This document shows positions 26,748 to 35,209 of a stretch of 64,000 nt of DNA, in pieces. How positions within the stretch are numbered: position 1 is the stretch's first letter; each line of letters opens with the position of its first letter. The DNA is taken from NCBI GenBank assembly GCA_964610505.1, contig CAZSXU010000023.1, forward strand, positions 1 to 64,000, read 5' to 3'. A model generated the notes under the pieces. The model was not told the origin of the DNA, made no database searches, and saw only the letters and a program-made list of their open reading frames with translations. A program made the position numbers and the translations under genes. The stretch comes from CAZSXU01 sp964610505. GTDB lineage: Bacteria > Arandabacterota > Arandabacteria > JAGLYR01.

Positions 26748-26783
26748 GGCACAACCCTCTCACGTATTCACGTTTTCAGACTT

Positions 26784-27473
26784 CTATTTCGCCACGGGCC
26801 CGGGCGGGGGACCCTCCCCCGCCGGAGGTTTGGGGCCGCTTTTCACGGGGCCGGGCTTCTCTCCCGATCGATCCCCGGAGGTCTTGGAAACCCGCTTTCC
26901 GGTCGACGGTTTCCCATCGCCCTCCCCCGCCTTGCTCGGCGGGGTCTTCGAACCACCCGAGGATTTCGGAATCAGCATCAATACCATGTTCCGGCCCTCG
27001 CGCCGGATCGGCCCTTCCTGGACTCCCACCTCCGACATATCCTCGACGAGACGCTTCAGGATTTTCTCGCCCCGTTCCGGGTGAGTCATTTCCCGCCCGC
27101 GAAAAATCACGGTCACCCGCACCTTGTCCCGTTCCTCGAGGAACGTCCTGACTTTCTTGGCCTTGAAGTCGTAGTCATGCTCCTCAATCTTCGGACGGAG
27201 CCTCATTTCCTTCATCTGGATCTGATGCTGCCGGCTCTTGGCCTTCCTCGCCCGCTTGCTCAGTTCATACTTGTACTTGCCGTAATCCATGATTCGGCAC
27301 ACGGGCGGTCTTGACCTCGGAGCCACCTCCACCAGATCAAGATCCCGCTCACGGGCGAGCTCCATCGCTTTCTGTGTCGGCATTACACCGATCAATTCGC
27401 CGTCCGCATCCACCACGCGCACTTCGGGAATGCGAATTCTGTGGTTGATCCGCACGTCTCTAGGATCGGGAAT
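26784..27473 (-). CDS. infC: Translation initiation factor IF-3, AUU start
   Basis: IF-3 keeps ribosomal subunits apart and checks the initiator tRNA. The N-domain (RINHRIRIPEVRVVDADGEL), linker (KYKYELSKRARKAKSRQ) and C-domain (RPKIEEHDYDFKAKKVRTFL, VRVTVIFRGREMTHPERG) are all present. The best start is an ATT at 27471-27473: GGGGAGGTGA lies 6 bases before it, whereas the GTG at 27455 has none. An AUU start is the classical device by which IF-3 limits its own synthesis. The product is 229 residues, about 50 longer than usual, because of a Gly/Pro/Lys/Ser-rich tail after LIPKS (about 172-229). Confidence 0.95.
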   Translation of the reverse strand: MPDPRDVRINHRIRIPEVRVVDADGELIGVMPTQKAMELARERDLDLVEVAPRSRPPVCRIMDYGKYKYELSKRARKAKSRQHQIQMKEMRLRPKIEEHDYDFKAKKVRTFLEERDKVRVTVIFRGREMTHPERGEKILKRLVEDMSEVGVQEGPIRREGRNMVLMLIPKSSGGSKTPPSKAGEGDGKPSTGKRVSKTSGDRSGEKPGPVKSGPKPPAGEGPPPGPVAK

Positions 27474-27489
27474 GGCACTTCACCTCCCC
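27471..27489 (-). promoter_or_regulatory. infC Shine-Dalgarno and AUU start codon
   Basis: On the minus strand GGGGAGGTGA is followed by AGTGCC and then ATT, read in frame into the IF-3 N-domain. This is the canonical rare-start arrangement through which IF-3 represses translation of its own mRNA. Confidence 0.85.
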
Positions 27490-27531
27490 TTGGGGTCCCC
27501 CCGACCGCAGCCGGGCAACCCGCCGGACAAC

Positions 27532-29460
27532 CTACTCGCGCGAGGCGACCTCTTCCAGCAACCGCCGGGCAAGGACATCCACCGGGACCTGTCCCTGGTC
27601 GCCCACCTTCCGCTTCCTCACCGAAACCTGATCTGAGTCGACTTCCTTCCCCCCCACGACCAGCATGTAGGGGATATGCTCCGTCTCGGCCTTTCTAATC
27701 TTATATCCGATTTTCTCATGACTGGCGTCAATGTCAACTTCAAGATTCTGATCCCGGAGCCGGTCGACCACGCTTTGGGCGAAGGAAACGTGATCCTCTC
27801 GAATGGGGAGTACCCGCGCCTGGACGGGCGCCAGCCAGAGCGGGAAGTCTCCGCCGTAGTGCTCGACCAGCCCTCCCATAAACCGCTCCATGGACCCCAT
27901 CACCGTGCGGTGAATCATGTACACCGGATGCCGCCCGCCGTCCGGACCGACATAGGTTACACCCAGCCGCTCCGGGAGATTGAAATCGAACTGGATCGTG
28001 GGCCCCTGCCAGAGATGTCCCAGCGCGTCCACCATCTTCAGGTCGATCTTCGGCCCGTAGAACACCGCCTCCCCCTCGGCCCGCTCGAAGGGCTGTCCAC
28101 ATTGGCCCAGGACGTCGCACAGCGCGGCCTCCGCCGTGTCCCACATGTCATTCGAACCGGCGTACTTGTCGAGGTTTTCGGGATCGCGGACACTGAGATC
28201 CACACAACAATCCTTGAAGCCGAAACTCGACAACATGTAACGCGCAAGTTCGAGAACGGCCGCCAGCTCGTCCCGAATCTGATCGGGCGTGCAGAAGATG
28301 TGTGCGTCGTCCTGCGTGAACCCCCGCACCCGAAGGAGCCCGTGCAGGGTCCCGGACCGTTCGTACCGATACACGGTACCCAGCTCCGCATACCGGATCG
28401 GAAGATCGCGGTAGCTGCGAATCTGCGTCTTGTAGATCAAAATGTGGCCGACGCAGTTCATGGGTTTCAGCACGTACTCCTGGTCGTCGATATCGAACAC
28501 GAACATGTTCTCCCGGTAGAACTGGAAGTGTCCCGATTGTTCCCACATGTGACCGCGCGAGATGTGTGGGGTCCTTACCAGCTCGTACCCCCGACGCCGA
28601 TGCTCTTCCTTCCAGAACCGCTCGATCCGCTCGAGAACGCGGGTTCCCTTCGGATGCCAGTAGGCCAGACCGGCGCCCGCCTCGGGATGCATGCTGTACA
28701 CACCCAGTGCCGGTCCCAGGCGCCGGTGATCGCGCCGGCGCGCCTCTTCCACACGGTCGAGATGCTCCTGCAAGGCCTCCGAGGTCGGGAAGGCAATCCC
28801 GTAGATCCGCTGGAGCATGGGCCGGCCCTCGGCGTCCTTCCAGTAAGCCCCTGCCAGCGACGTCAGTTTCAGATGCCGGATGTACCCCAATCGGGAAACG
28901 TGCGGGCCGGCACACAGATCTTCGAAATCGTCCTGCCGGTATAGGCTGACGGTCTCGGTGTCCAGATCGGAGAGGTGTTCCACCTTGTAAGACTGACCCT
29001 TCCCCTTCATGAGAGCGACCGCGTCGGCTTTCGACATCTCCACGCGCTCGATCTCCGAGTCCTGCGCGGCCAACCGCTGCATTTCCGCCTCGATCGTCTC
29101 CATGTCTTCGGGCACGAAAGTGTGCGGTGAATCAAAATCGTAGTAGAAACCATCTTCGGTGGCCGGGCCGAACCCCAGCTGAGTTCCGGGGTAGAGAGAC
29201 AGGACGGCTTGCGCCAGAAGATGCGCGGCGCTGTGCCAGTAGACGTGGCGGCCCTCCGGACTCTCGAAAGACACCGGGACCACCTCGGAATCCTCCTCAA
29301 GACCGCACGAAAGATCCATGAGCCGACCGTTGACCTTGGCGGCCAGCACACCGTCCAGATTCACACCGCTCTCCGCCAACAGATCGGCGACCCGGGTTCC
29401 CGGCGGAACCGTCGCCGACTCGCGCCCGCTAATGGTCACCTTGAGGTTCTTCACCCTCAC
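27532..29460 (-). CDS. thrS: Threonine-tRNA ligase
   Basis: A 642-residue enzyme with full domain set: TGS domain (about 1-65, KVTISGRESATVPPGTRVAD), second additional editing domain (about 70-225, HSAAHLLAQAVLSLYP), class II core with MNCVGHILIYKTQIRSYRDL (zinc Cys), RYERSGTLHGLLRVRGFTQD (motif 2 region) and HRTVMGSMERFMGGLVEHYG (motif 3 region), and the anticodon-binding domain at the C-terminus. Its stop is 58 bases before the infC start. It is preceded by tRNA-Val. Confidence 0.98.
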   Translation of the reverse strand: MRVKNLKVTISGRESATVPPGTRVADLLAESGVNLDGVLAAKVNGRLMDLSCGLEEDSEVVPVSFESPEGRHVYWHSAAHLLAQAVLSLYPGTQLGFGPATEDGFYYDFDSPHTFVPEDMETIEAEMQRLAAQDSEIERVEMSKADAVALMKGKGQSYKVEHLSDLDTETVSLYRQDDFEDLCAGPHVSRLGYIRHLKLTSLAGAYWKDAEGRPMLQRIYGIAFPTSEALQEHLDRVEEARRRDHRRLGPALGVYSMHPEAGAGLAYWHPKGTRVLERIERFWKEEHRRRGYELVRTPHISRGHMWEQSGHFQFYRENMFVFDIDDQEYVLKPMNCVGHILIYKTQIRSYRDLPIRYAELGTVYRYERSGTLHGLLRVRGFTQDDAHIFCTPDQIRDELAAVLELARYMLSSFGFKDCCVDLSVRDPENLDKYAGSNDMWDTAEAALCDVLGQCGQPFERAEGEAVFYGPKIDLKMVDALGHLWQGPTIQFDFNLPERLGVTYVGPDGGRHPVYMIHRTVMGSMERFMGGLVEHYGGDFPLWLAPVQARVLPIREDHVSFAQSVVDRLRDQNLEVDIDASHEKIGYKIRKAETEHIPYMLVVGGKEVDSDQVSVRKRKVGDQGQVPVDVLARRLLEEVASRE

Positions 29461-29567
29461 GTCCTCCTGAACCGTAAAGAAAAGCAGTCCCGCATCGGGC
29501 CGCTCCCGGCCCCTCGCCGAGACGACCGGAACACGCTTCCCCGGGACTGCATCGAAGCACGGACTCG

Positions 29568-29644
29568 TGGTGGGCGATACTGGACTCGAACCAGTGACCT
29601 CCTGCGTGTCGAGCAGGCACTCTAACCAACTGAGCTAATCGCCC
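29568..29644 (-). tRNA. tRNA-Val (anticodon GAC) with unusual C33
   Basis: A 77-base cloverleaf on the minus strand with perfect acceptor (GGGCGAT/ATCGCCC), anticodon (CCTGC/GCAGG) and T stems (ACTGG/CCAGT), discriminator A and encoded CCA. The seven-base anticodon loop is TCGACAC, which places GAC at 34-36 and C, not the nearly universal U, at position 33. The identity Val is from the anticodon and general similarity. Confidence 0.92.
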
Positions 29645-29691
29645 ACATCTTTCATCGACTTGCAAAGATGCGTCACAGCGTCCACGGGGAC

Positions 29692-29719
29692 ACTCTATCG
29701 GCCGCGGCCTTCGTGTCAA
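29692..29719 (-). promoter_or_regulatory. Promoter of the tRNA-Val/thrS unit
   Basis: On the minus strand TTGACA (29714-29719), 16 bases, then TAGAGT (29692-29697), about 48 bases before the 5' end of tRNA-Val and downstream of the rpsA stop. Confidence 0.6.
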
Positions 29720-29756
29720 GCGGATTCTCCGGCACCATGCCCGGCCCCGCCACACG

Positions 29757-31946
29757 CTAGGACGATTCTCCGCCGGGCGTCTTCTCCTCGTCTGAGACCG
29801 TCTTGCTCTCGTCCGCGCCCGATTCCGTGTCCGACTCCTCCTCGGACTCTGCTTTCGCCTCGCCTTCCTCCTCCGTCCGTTCCGGGTCTGAGACCGCCTG
29901 TTCCGCTCCCGCGGCCGGCGGCGCCTCCCCGCCGGATTCGCGGGTGCCCTCATCGCCGTTGTCGGAGTCCTCTTTTCCCTCGGGCGCCGCGGCCTCACCG
30001 ACTGTTTCGTTCTCGTACGATTCGGCGGCCTTGGCCTGTTCCGTCCCCGAGTCTTCGGCCGGCACGGGTTCTTCCACTCGCACCGGATGCGCGGCGCGGA
30101 ACGTCTCCAGATCCTCCGGTCCGCGGCCCGAGAAGTACGCCCTTGCACTCAGTACAATGCGGCGATTCTGTGGATCCGCCCGGATCACCTTGAGCGGCAG
30201 TTCGTCTCCCTCGGCAAAGGCCAGTGCCGGCTTCTCCAGATTCTCGATCGCCAACTGGGACAGAGGTACGAACCCCTCCAGCTCGTCAAGATCCACCACC
30301 ACTCCCCGTTCGAGGAGTCGAGTGATCTGCCCGCTCACTTCGACGCCGGGCGCGTATTTCTCGACGAGCTCCTCCCACGGATTCTCCTGAACCTGCTTGA
30401 GACCGAGGGAGATCCTCCGGTTCTCCTTGTCCACGCTGAGAACCAGCACGTCCACGCGATCGCCCTTCTTGACCACCTCGCTGGGATGCTTGATTCGCTT
30501 CGTCCATGACATATCCGAGATATGAACCAGACCGTCGATAGCCTCTTCAATCTCCACGAAGGCTCCGAAGCTGGTCAGATTCCGGACCTTGCCCGACAAG
30601 CGCGTACCCACGGGGTACTTCTCGTCGATCGTCAGCCATGGATCCGGTTCGATCTGCTTGATCCCCAGCGAGATCTTTTCGTTGCCCTGGTCCACCCGGA
30701 GCACCACGGCCTCAATCACGTCGCCCACCGCCACGACTTTCGAAGGATGGCGAATGTGGCGCGTCCACGACATCTCCGAGACATGGATCAGGCCTTCGAT
30801 TCCCTTCTCCAGCTCCACAAAGGCGCCATAGTCGGTGATGCTCACGACCTTGCCCCGGACGCGACTTCCAACGGGGTAGCGCTCTTCCACGTTCTCCCAC
30901 GGATAGGGCGTCAGTTGCTTGAGACCCAGAGAAATCCGTTCGCGCTCCTTATCGAAGTCCAGCACCTTGACCTTGATGGTGTCTCCAATCGCCACCATCT
31001 CCGATGGGTGCGACACGCGGCCCCAGGACAGGTCGGTGATATGGAGAAGCCCGTCGATCCCCCCGAGATCCACGAAAGCCCCGAAGTCCGTGATGTTCTT
31101 CACCACGCCCTCTCGGATCTGGCCCTTCTCGATCTCCTGGAGAACCTTGGCCTTCTTCACGGCCCGTTCTTCCTCAAGGACGACCCGCCGCGAGACAACG
31201 ATGTTCCGGCGGCGCTTGTTCAACTTGATCACCCGGAATTCCAGGATCTGGCCGATGAGCTCGTCCAGGTTCGGTACCTGGCGCAGCGCCACCTGCGAGC
31301 CCGGGAGAAACGCCTCCACACCGAACAGGTCTACGACCAGACCCCCCTTGATTCGTCGGAGCAGCCTGCCCGGCACAACGGCCTGCTCATCGTACGCGTC
31401 CTTGATCTTGTCCCAGACCCGCATGAAGTGAGCGCGCTGCTTGGAGAGAACGACCAGACCGTCCTGGTTCTCCATTCGCTCGAGAAACACCTCGATCTCA
31501 TCGCCCACCGTCACCTCGGGCGGGTCCGAGAACTCCGAAATGGGGATGGCCCCCTCGGACTTGAAGCCAACGTCGACCAGCACCTCCGACTCGCCGACGT
31601 GGAGAACGCGACCCTTGACGATTTCGCCCTCCTCGATATCCCGGAGGGTGTCCTCGTAGAGCGCCATCATTCCTGCGATTTCTTCGTCCGAGTACTCGGA
31701 CTCTTCCTGTTCGACGAGGACGGTTCGCCCCTTCTTGGACGACCGCTTCTCTTCACCCTCCTCCGCCGCAGCGGTCTTCTCCGCCGGAGCCGTCTTCTCC
31801 GCCGGAGCACTTTGCTCGGCTGGAGCACTTTGCTCGGCTGGAGGGTTCTCCTCGGCCGGAGGATTCTCCTCGGCCTGCTTCACCTGCTCCGCGGGTTCCT
31901 GATCCGCGGACTTTTCCTGTTCCGGATGATCCGTTTCCTGCATCAA
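29757..31946 (-). CDS. rpsA: 30S ribosomal protein S1 with long acidic tails
   Basis: A 729-residue S1: six S1/OB domains (starting near residues 107, 193, 279, 364, 451 and 538) that bind mRNA on the 30S subunit. The last four keep strong motifs such as GVVKNITDFGAFVDLGGIDG and GKVRNLTSFGAFVEIEEAID. It is unusually extended: about 100 N-terminal residues with six hexapeptide repeats (PAEENP, PAEQSA, PAEKTA types) and about 120 acidic C-terminal residues rich in Glu, Ser, Asp and Gly. Both tails look disordered. It follows ispH and the Cmk-PlsC gene, matching the common cmk-(plsC)-ispH-rpsA order. Confidence 0.96.
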   Translation of the reverse strand: MMQETDHPEQEKSADQEPAEQVKQAEENPPAEENPPAEQSAPAEQSAPAEKTAPAEKTAAAEEGEEKRSSKKGRTVLVEQEESEYSDEEIAGMMALYEDTLRDIEEGEIVKGRVLHVGESEVLVDVGFKSEGAIPISEFSDPPEVTVGDEIEVFLERMENQDGLVVLSKQRAHFMRVWDKIKDAYDEQAVVPGRLLRRIKGGLVVDLFGVEAFLPGSQVALRQVPNLDELIGQILEFRVIKLNKRRRNIVVSRRVVLEEERAVKKAKVLQEIEKGQIREGVVKNITDFGAFVDLGGIDGLLHITDLSWGRVSHPSEMVAIGDTIKVKVLDFDKERERISLGLKQLTPYPWENVEERYPVGSRVRGKVVSITDYGAFVELEKGIEGLIHVSEMSWTRHIRHPSKVVAVGDVIEAVVLRVDQGNEKISLGIKQIEPDPWLTIDEKYPVGTRLSGKVRNLTSFGAFVEIEEAIDGLVHISDMSWTKRIKHPSEVVKKGDRVDVLVLSVDKENRRISLGLKQVQENPWEELVEKYAPGVEVSGQITRLLERGVVVDLDELEGFVPLSQLAIENLEKPALAFAEGDELPLKVIRADPQNRRIVLSARAYFSGRGPEDLETFRAAHPVRVEEPVPAEDSGTEQAKAAESYENETVGEAAAPEGKEDSDNGDEGTRESGGEAPPAAGAEQAVSDPERTEEEGEAKAESEEESDTESGADESKTVSDEEKTPGGESS
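31765..31880 (-). repeat. 18-bp tandem repeats in the rpsA 5' coding region
   Basis: About six imperfect 18-bp units, grouped as three pairs of near-identical copies, encode the N-terminal Pro-Ala-Glu hexapeptides of S1. The pairwise identity suggests recent duplication by slippage. Confidence 0.8.
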
Positions 31947-32004
31947 CTCGATATTCCCCCTCTTCTATTAGATTTAGGCTCCGCCTCAAGGCACGGGACC
32001 GAGC

Positions 32005-32868
32005 CTAGGTACTCCCGACATCATACTTCATTCCCGCGATTCTTTCAAGGCCTCTGACGACATCCTGAACGAGCCATTCCGGAGTCGAGGCCCCGGCCGT
32101 CACCCCCACCGACGCCGCAGAGCCGAACCATTCCGTTTTCAGCTCCGAATCGGTTTCGATATGGTAGGTCGGGCGCCCGGTGCGCCGGCAGATTCTCGCC
32201 AGCCGCGTCGTGTTGGCGCTGTTGCGGCCCCCCACAACGACCATCACATCCGCTTTTCGGGCTACCTCGCGGGTCGCCTCCTGGATCGAGGCGGTCGAGC
32301 TACAGATGGTGTTATATACCACAAGTTCGCGAGTCTTTTCAACCAGAAGTGCGACGATCTTCGAGAAATATTCCTCCGAGAGGGTGGTCTGGGCGATGAC
32401 CCCGATGGCCGGTTGGGCACCCAGGCGCTCAACGTCCGCTTCCTCGGCCACCACGCGTGAAGACTTCCCGGCATGGCCCAGGATCCCCTGAACCTCCGGA
32501 TGTGACGCCTCTCCCACGACGACCGTCAGGTACCCCCGCTCTCCCAGCAGGCGGGCGTAGCGCTGTGCGTTTTGGACAAACGGGCAGGTGGCGTCCACGA
32601 TCTCGATCCCGCGCCGTCGGGCCTCATCGACGATTCTCGGGTCGACCCCGTGTGAACGGACGATGACGGTCCCGGATTCGACGTCGCTCAGACTCGGCAC
32701 GGCCACCACGCCCTCATCGGCCAACTTCCGGACGACCTGAGGATTATGGATGAGGGGCCCCAGCGTGTAAACGGGCCTCGGGCGCGAATGGGCGGCCTCC
32801 GAGGCCATTCGAATGGCCCGCTTCACACCAAAGCAAAAACCCGCGTTCTTGACGACGTCGATTCTCAT
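32005..32868 (-). CDS. ispH: 4-hydroxy-3-methylbut-2-enyl diphosphate reductase
   Basis: Last MEP-pathway enzyme, an iron-sulphur reductase that makes IPP and DMAPP. The 287 residues contain the cluster Cys12 in NAGFCFGVKRAI, a second Cys in DATCPFVQNAQRYA and a third in NTICSSTASIQEA, plus GGRNSANTTRLA and the terminal block GVTAGASTPEWLVQDVV. Length is typical. It lies in the cmk/plsC-ispH-rpsA group and supplies the same pathway as dxs and ispA elsewhere in the window. Confidence 0.97.
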   Translation of the reverse strand: MRIDVVKNAGFCFGVKRAIRMASEAAHSRPRPVYTLGPLIHNPQVVRKLADEGVVAVPSLSDVESGTVIVRSHGVDPRIVDEARRRGIEIVDATCPFVQNAQRYARLLGERGYLTVVVGEASHPEVQGILGHAGKSSRVVAEEADVERLGAQPAIGVIAQTTLSEEYFSKIVALLVEKTRELVVYNTICSSTASIQEATREVARKADVMVVVGGRNSANTTRLARICRRTGRPTYHIETDSELKTEWFGSAASVGVTAGASTPEWLVQDVVRGLERIAGMKYDVGST

Positions 32869-32931
32869 GAAGATCTCAGGGCCCCTGCCCGGGGCGGACG
32901 AGCTCTCGAAAAAGAATCCTCCCGGTTCGCT

Positions 32932-32977
32932 GGCTCATCACGGCTCTCCGGCGCTCTCTTTGGAACCGCGATGAGCC
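32932..32977. other. Hairpin between the Cmk-PlsC gene and ispH
   Basis: Arms 32932-32943 and 32966-32977 pair over 12 positions with one A-C mismatch, leaving a 22-base loop. There is no T tract. It could be an mRNA processing or attenuation structure within the operon. Confidence 0.4.
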
Positions 32978-33011
32978 CCCGCCGATCCAGCGGCCTTGTG
33001 TCCACCGGACA

Positions 33012-34448
33012 TCACGATGTCCTCTCTGCGGCGGCCTTGAGCCGGCCGATCTCTTCCATCACTCGATCGCTGAGGTGGCGCGCGGCCGACGATCGCCCTC
33101 TGCTCGATTCCGTCTCGGGAAAAACCGCGCTCGCGAACCGCACGCACAGCCTCCCGCGCCGCACGAAGTTCAGCCAGAAGCCCCTCGTCCCCGAGATGTA
33201 GGCCGGCACAATGGGTACGCCGGCGCCCATGGCGAGCGCTCCCATTCCCGGCAGCGGTCGGCCCAGGCGTCCGGATTTCTGCCGAGTCCCCTCCGGAAAG
33301 ACAAGCAGCGCCTCTCCCGAGCACAACAGATCCTGAGCCGCTTTCAACCCTTTCCGATCCACTCCCTCACGATTGATGGGAATGGCGTTAAAGGACGAAA
33401 TCAGCCAGCCGAAGAGACGATTTCGAAAGAGCTCCCTCTTCGCCAGGAAGTGGACCTCTCTGGGAATCGCCGTCCCCACCAGGGGCGGATCCCAAAAGGA
33501 GACGTGGTTGCACGCGACGATGCATCCGCCCGGAAAGGGAACCCGGCTTCGGCCGAGGACCCGAAACCCGGTGAGCACGCTTCCCAGGAAATTGAGCACC
33601 CGCCAGAAGAAACCGTACACGGGGCGCATCGACCGCGTGCCCTTGAGGATCTCCCCGCGCGCCGCCCGCTCCCTCATCGCCGCTTCCACGGACCGAACAC
33701 GCTCCACGACGACCGCAACCTGTTCGTCGATCGTCAGGTGGGTCGTATCCACCTCGACGGCGCCCTCCGGTTTTCGAAGCGGAGAATGTTCCCGACCCGA
33801 GTCCTGTGCATCCCGCGCGTTCAGATCCCGCTCCACCTCCCCCAGGCTCACGGGTATCCCGGCCTCCGCCAGCTCGCGCCGCCGCCGCTCGGCTCTCGCC
33901 CGGACCGAAGCCGTCAGGAACACTTTGACTTCGGCCTCCGGCATCACCACCGTACCGCTGTCCCGGCCTTCCAGTACGACGCCGCCCCCGGCGCAAAGAT
34001 CCCTCTGCACATCCGTGAGAGCCTTGCGCACCCCGGGATCCCGGGCAATCGCCGACGCCGCCCTCGTCATCTCGGGACGCCGGATCTCTTCGCTGATGTC
34101 CCGCCCGTCGGCCCGGATTCGAAGGACCGCACCCGAAACCTGCATCCGTAGATCCATCTCCCGAGCGAGGGTTTCGAGGTCTCGGGAGTTGTCGAGATCG
34201 ACCCTCTCTCGGCTCGCCTTCCACGCTACCGCCCGGTAGAGGGCCCCGCTGTCGACGTACCGATAGGCCAGAATCTCCGCCACCCGTCGCGCCGTGGTGC
34301 TCTTGCCCGACCCCGCGGGACCATCGATGGTCACCGCCGGCCGGAGTGCGCTCCCCGAGCTCGATCCGCGATCTACGTGTTCCCCCGACATTGTCTCCGT
34401 CGCTCCCCCGTCTGCTCCGACCTCAGGCGCGCCTCCCCCGTCGGACAT
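33012..34448 (-). CDS. Fusion of cytidylate kinase and 1-acyl-glycerol-3-phosphate acyltransferase
   Basis: One 478-residue frame holds two enzymes. Residues about 38-262 are cytidylate kinase: P-loop GPAGSGKST (43-51), YRYVDSGALYRAVA, GRDISEEIRRPEMT and GRDSGTVVMP; it phosphorylates CMP/dCMP. Residues about 275-478 are a PlsC-type acyltransferase making phosphatidic acid: NHVSFWD with the H-x4-D pair (H315, D320), FLAKRELF, and FPEGTR (384-389). The first ~35 residues are Gly/Ala-rich linker-like sequence, and an ATG at residue 20 could be the real start. In other bacteria cmk and plsC are often neighbours before ispH and rpsA; here they are one reading frame with no stop between them. Confidence 0.93.
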   Translation of the reverse strand: MSDGGGAPEVGADGGATETMSGEHVDRGSSSGSALRPAVTIDGPAGSGKSTTARRVAEILAYRYVDSGALYRAVAWKASRERVDLDNSRDLETLAREMDLRMQVSGAVLRIRADGRDISEEIRRPEMTRAASAIARDPGVRKALTDVQRDLCAGGGVVLEGRDSGTVVMPEAEVKVFLTASVRARAERRRRELAEAGIPVSLGEVERDLNARDAQDSGREHSPLRKPEGAVEVDTTHLTIDEQVAVVVERVRSVEAAMRERAARGEILKGTRSMRPVYGFFWRVLNFLGSVLTGFRVLGRSRVPFPGGCIVACNHVSFWDPPLVGTAIPREVHFLAKRELFRNRLFGWLISSFNAIPINREGVDRKGLKAAQDLLCSGEALLVFPEGTRQKSGRLGRPLPGMGALAMGAGVPIVPAYISGTRGFWLNFVRRGRLCVRFASAVFPETESSRGRSSAARHLSDRVMEEIGRLKAAAERTS

Positions 34449-34463
34449 GGCCGCCCCCGTCGC

Positions 34464-35195
34464 CTACCGGCCGTCCTCCGAATCGGCCGGTGTCGCCTGC
34501 GGATCGAGCCCGAGCCGCCGTCGCAGGTCATCGATCTCCGCGCGCTCCAGCCGCCGCCACTCGCCGGGACGCAGTTGGCCGAGTTCCAGGGGACCCAGCG
34601 CCGTTCGAACCAGGGACTTGACCTCGAATCCCAACCGCGCCAGCATCCTCCGGATTTCCCGTTTCCTCCCCTCGGCCAGAACGATGTGGAGCTCGCTCTG
34701 TTCCCGCTCGGACCGAATCACCGACGCGCGTTGGGGACGCGCCATTCCGTCACCGAGCAGCACACCGCGCCGCAGGCGGTCGAGGTCGTTCTGAGTGACG
34801 CGGCCGTCAACCGTCACGCGATAGGTCTTCGAGAGACCGAATCGCGGGTGCGCCACGCGGTGCGCCATTTCTCCATCGTTGGTGAGAAGAAGGAGGCCCT
34901 CCGAGTCCTTGTCGAGGCGCCCCACCGGAAACAACCGTTCCGGGACATCCTGGAGGATGGAGGCGACCGTCCGCCGTCCCCACGGGTCGTCGAGGGTGAC
35001 GAGCATCCCTCTCGGCTTGTTCAGAATGAGACTGATCGTCGTTCGCGGCAGACCTACCGCTCGCCCGTCCACTCGAACGGTGTCCGTCATCGGATCAATC
35101 TGCGAACCCATCCGGCGGACGGTCTCGCCGTTGACTTCCACACGTCCTTCGTCGATGATCCGATCGCAATGGCGGCGCGACCCGACTCCCGCCAT
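34464..35195 (-). CDS. RsuA/RluB-family rRNA pseudouridine synthase, start uncertain
   Basis: An S4 domain plus pseudouridine synthase of 243 residues from the first ATG. The catalytic block is VGRLDKDSEGLLLLTNDG with the active Asp; also visible are ILNKPRGMLVTLDDPWGR and ILAEGRKREIRRML-like VLAEGRKREIRRML. The family normally starts its S4 domain with R-L-N-R-F-L-x-x-A-G; here the codons for RLNRFLS lie directly upstream of the ATG (35196-35216) but no ATG, GTG or TTG precedes them before an in-frame stop, and the ATG has no clear ribosome binding site. Translation may be coupled to scpB, whose stop (35210-35212) falls inside this stretch. Confidence 0.88.
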   Translation of the reverse strand: MAGVGSRRHCDRIIDEGRVEVNGETVRRMGSQIDPMTDTVRVDGRAVGLPRTTISLILNKPRGMLVTLDDPWGRRTVASILQDVPERLFPVGRLDKDSEGLLLLTNDGEMAHRVAHPRFGLSKTYRVTVDGRVTQNDLDRLRRGVLLGDGMARPQRASVIRSEREQSELHIVLAEGRKREIRRMLARLGFEVKSLVRTALGPLELGQLRPGEWRRLERAEIDDLRRRLGLDPQATPADSEDGR

Positions 35196-35209
35196 CGAGA
35201 GGAAGCGAT

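Noticed and set aside
27676..28944. Long plus-strand open frame antisense to thrS (also 30522-32057 opposite rpsA, 6160-8229 opposite the TPR gene, 39471-41117 opposite sppA)
   Set aside because: High GC keeps the opposite frames open; they show no domains or ribosome binding sites and lie exactly opposite strongly supported genes.
31765..31880. CRISPR-like repeats
   Set aside because: Short contiguous coding repeats without spacers inside rpsA; no CRISPR array or cas gene is seen in the window.
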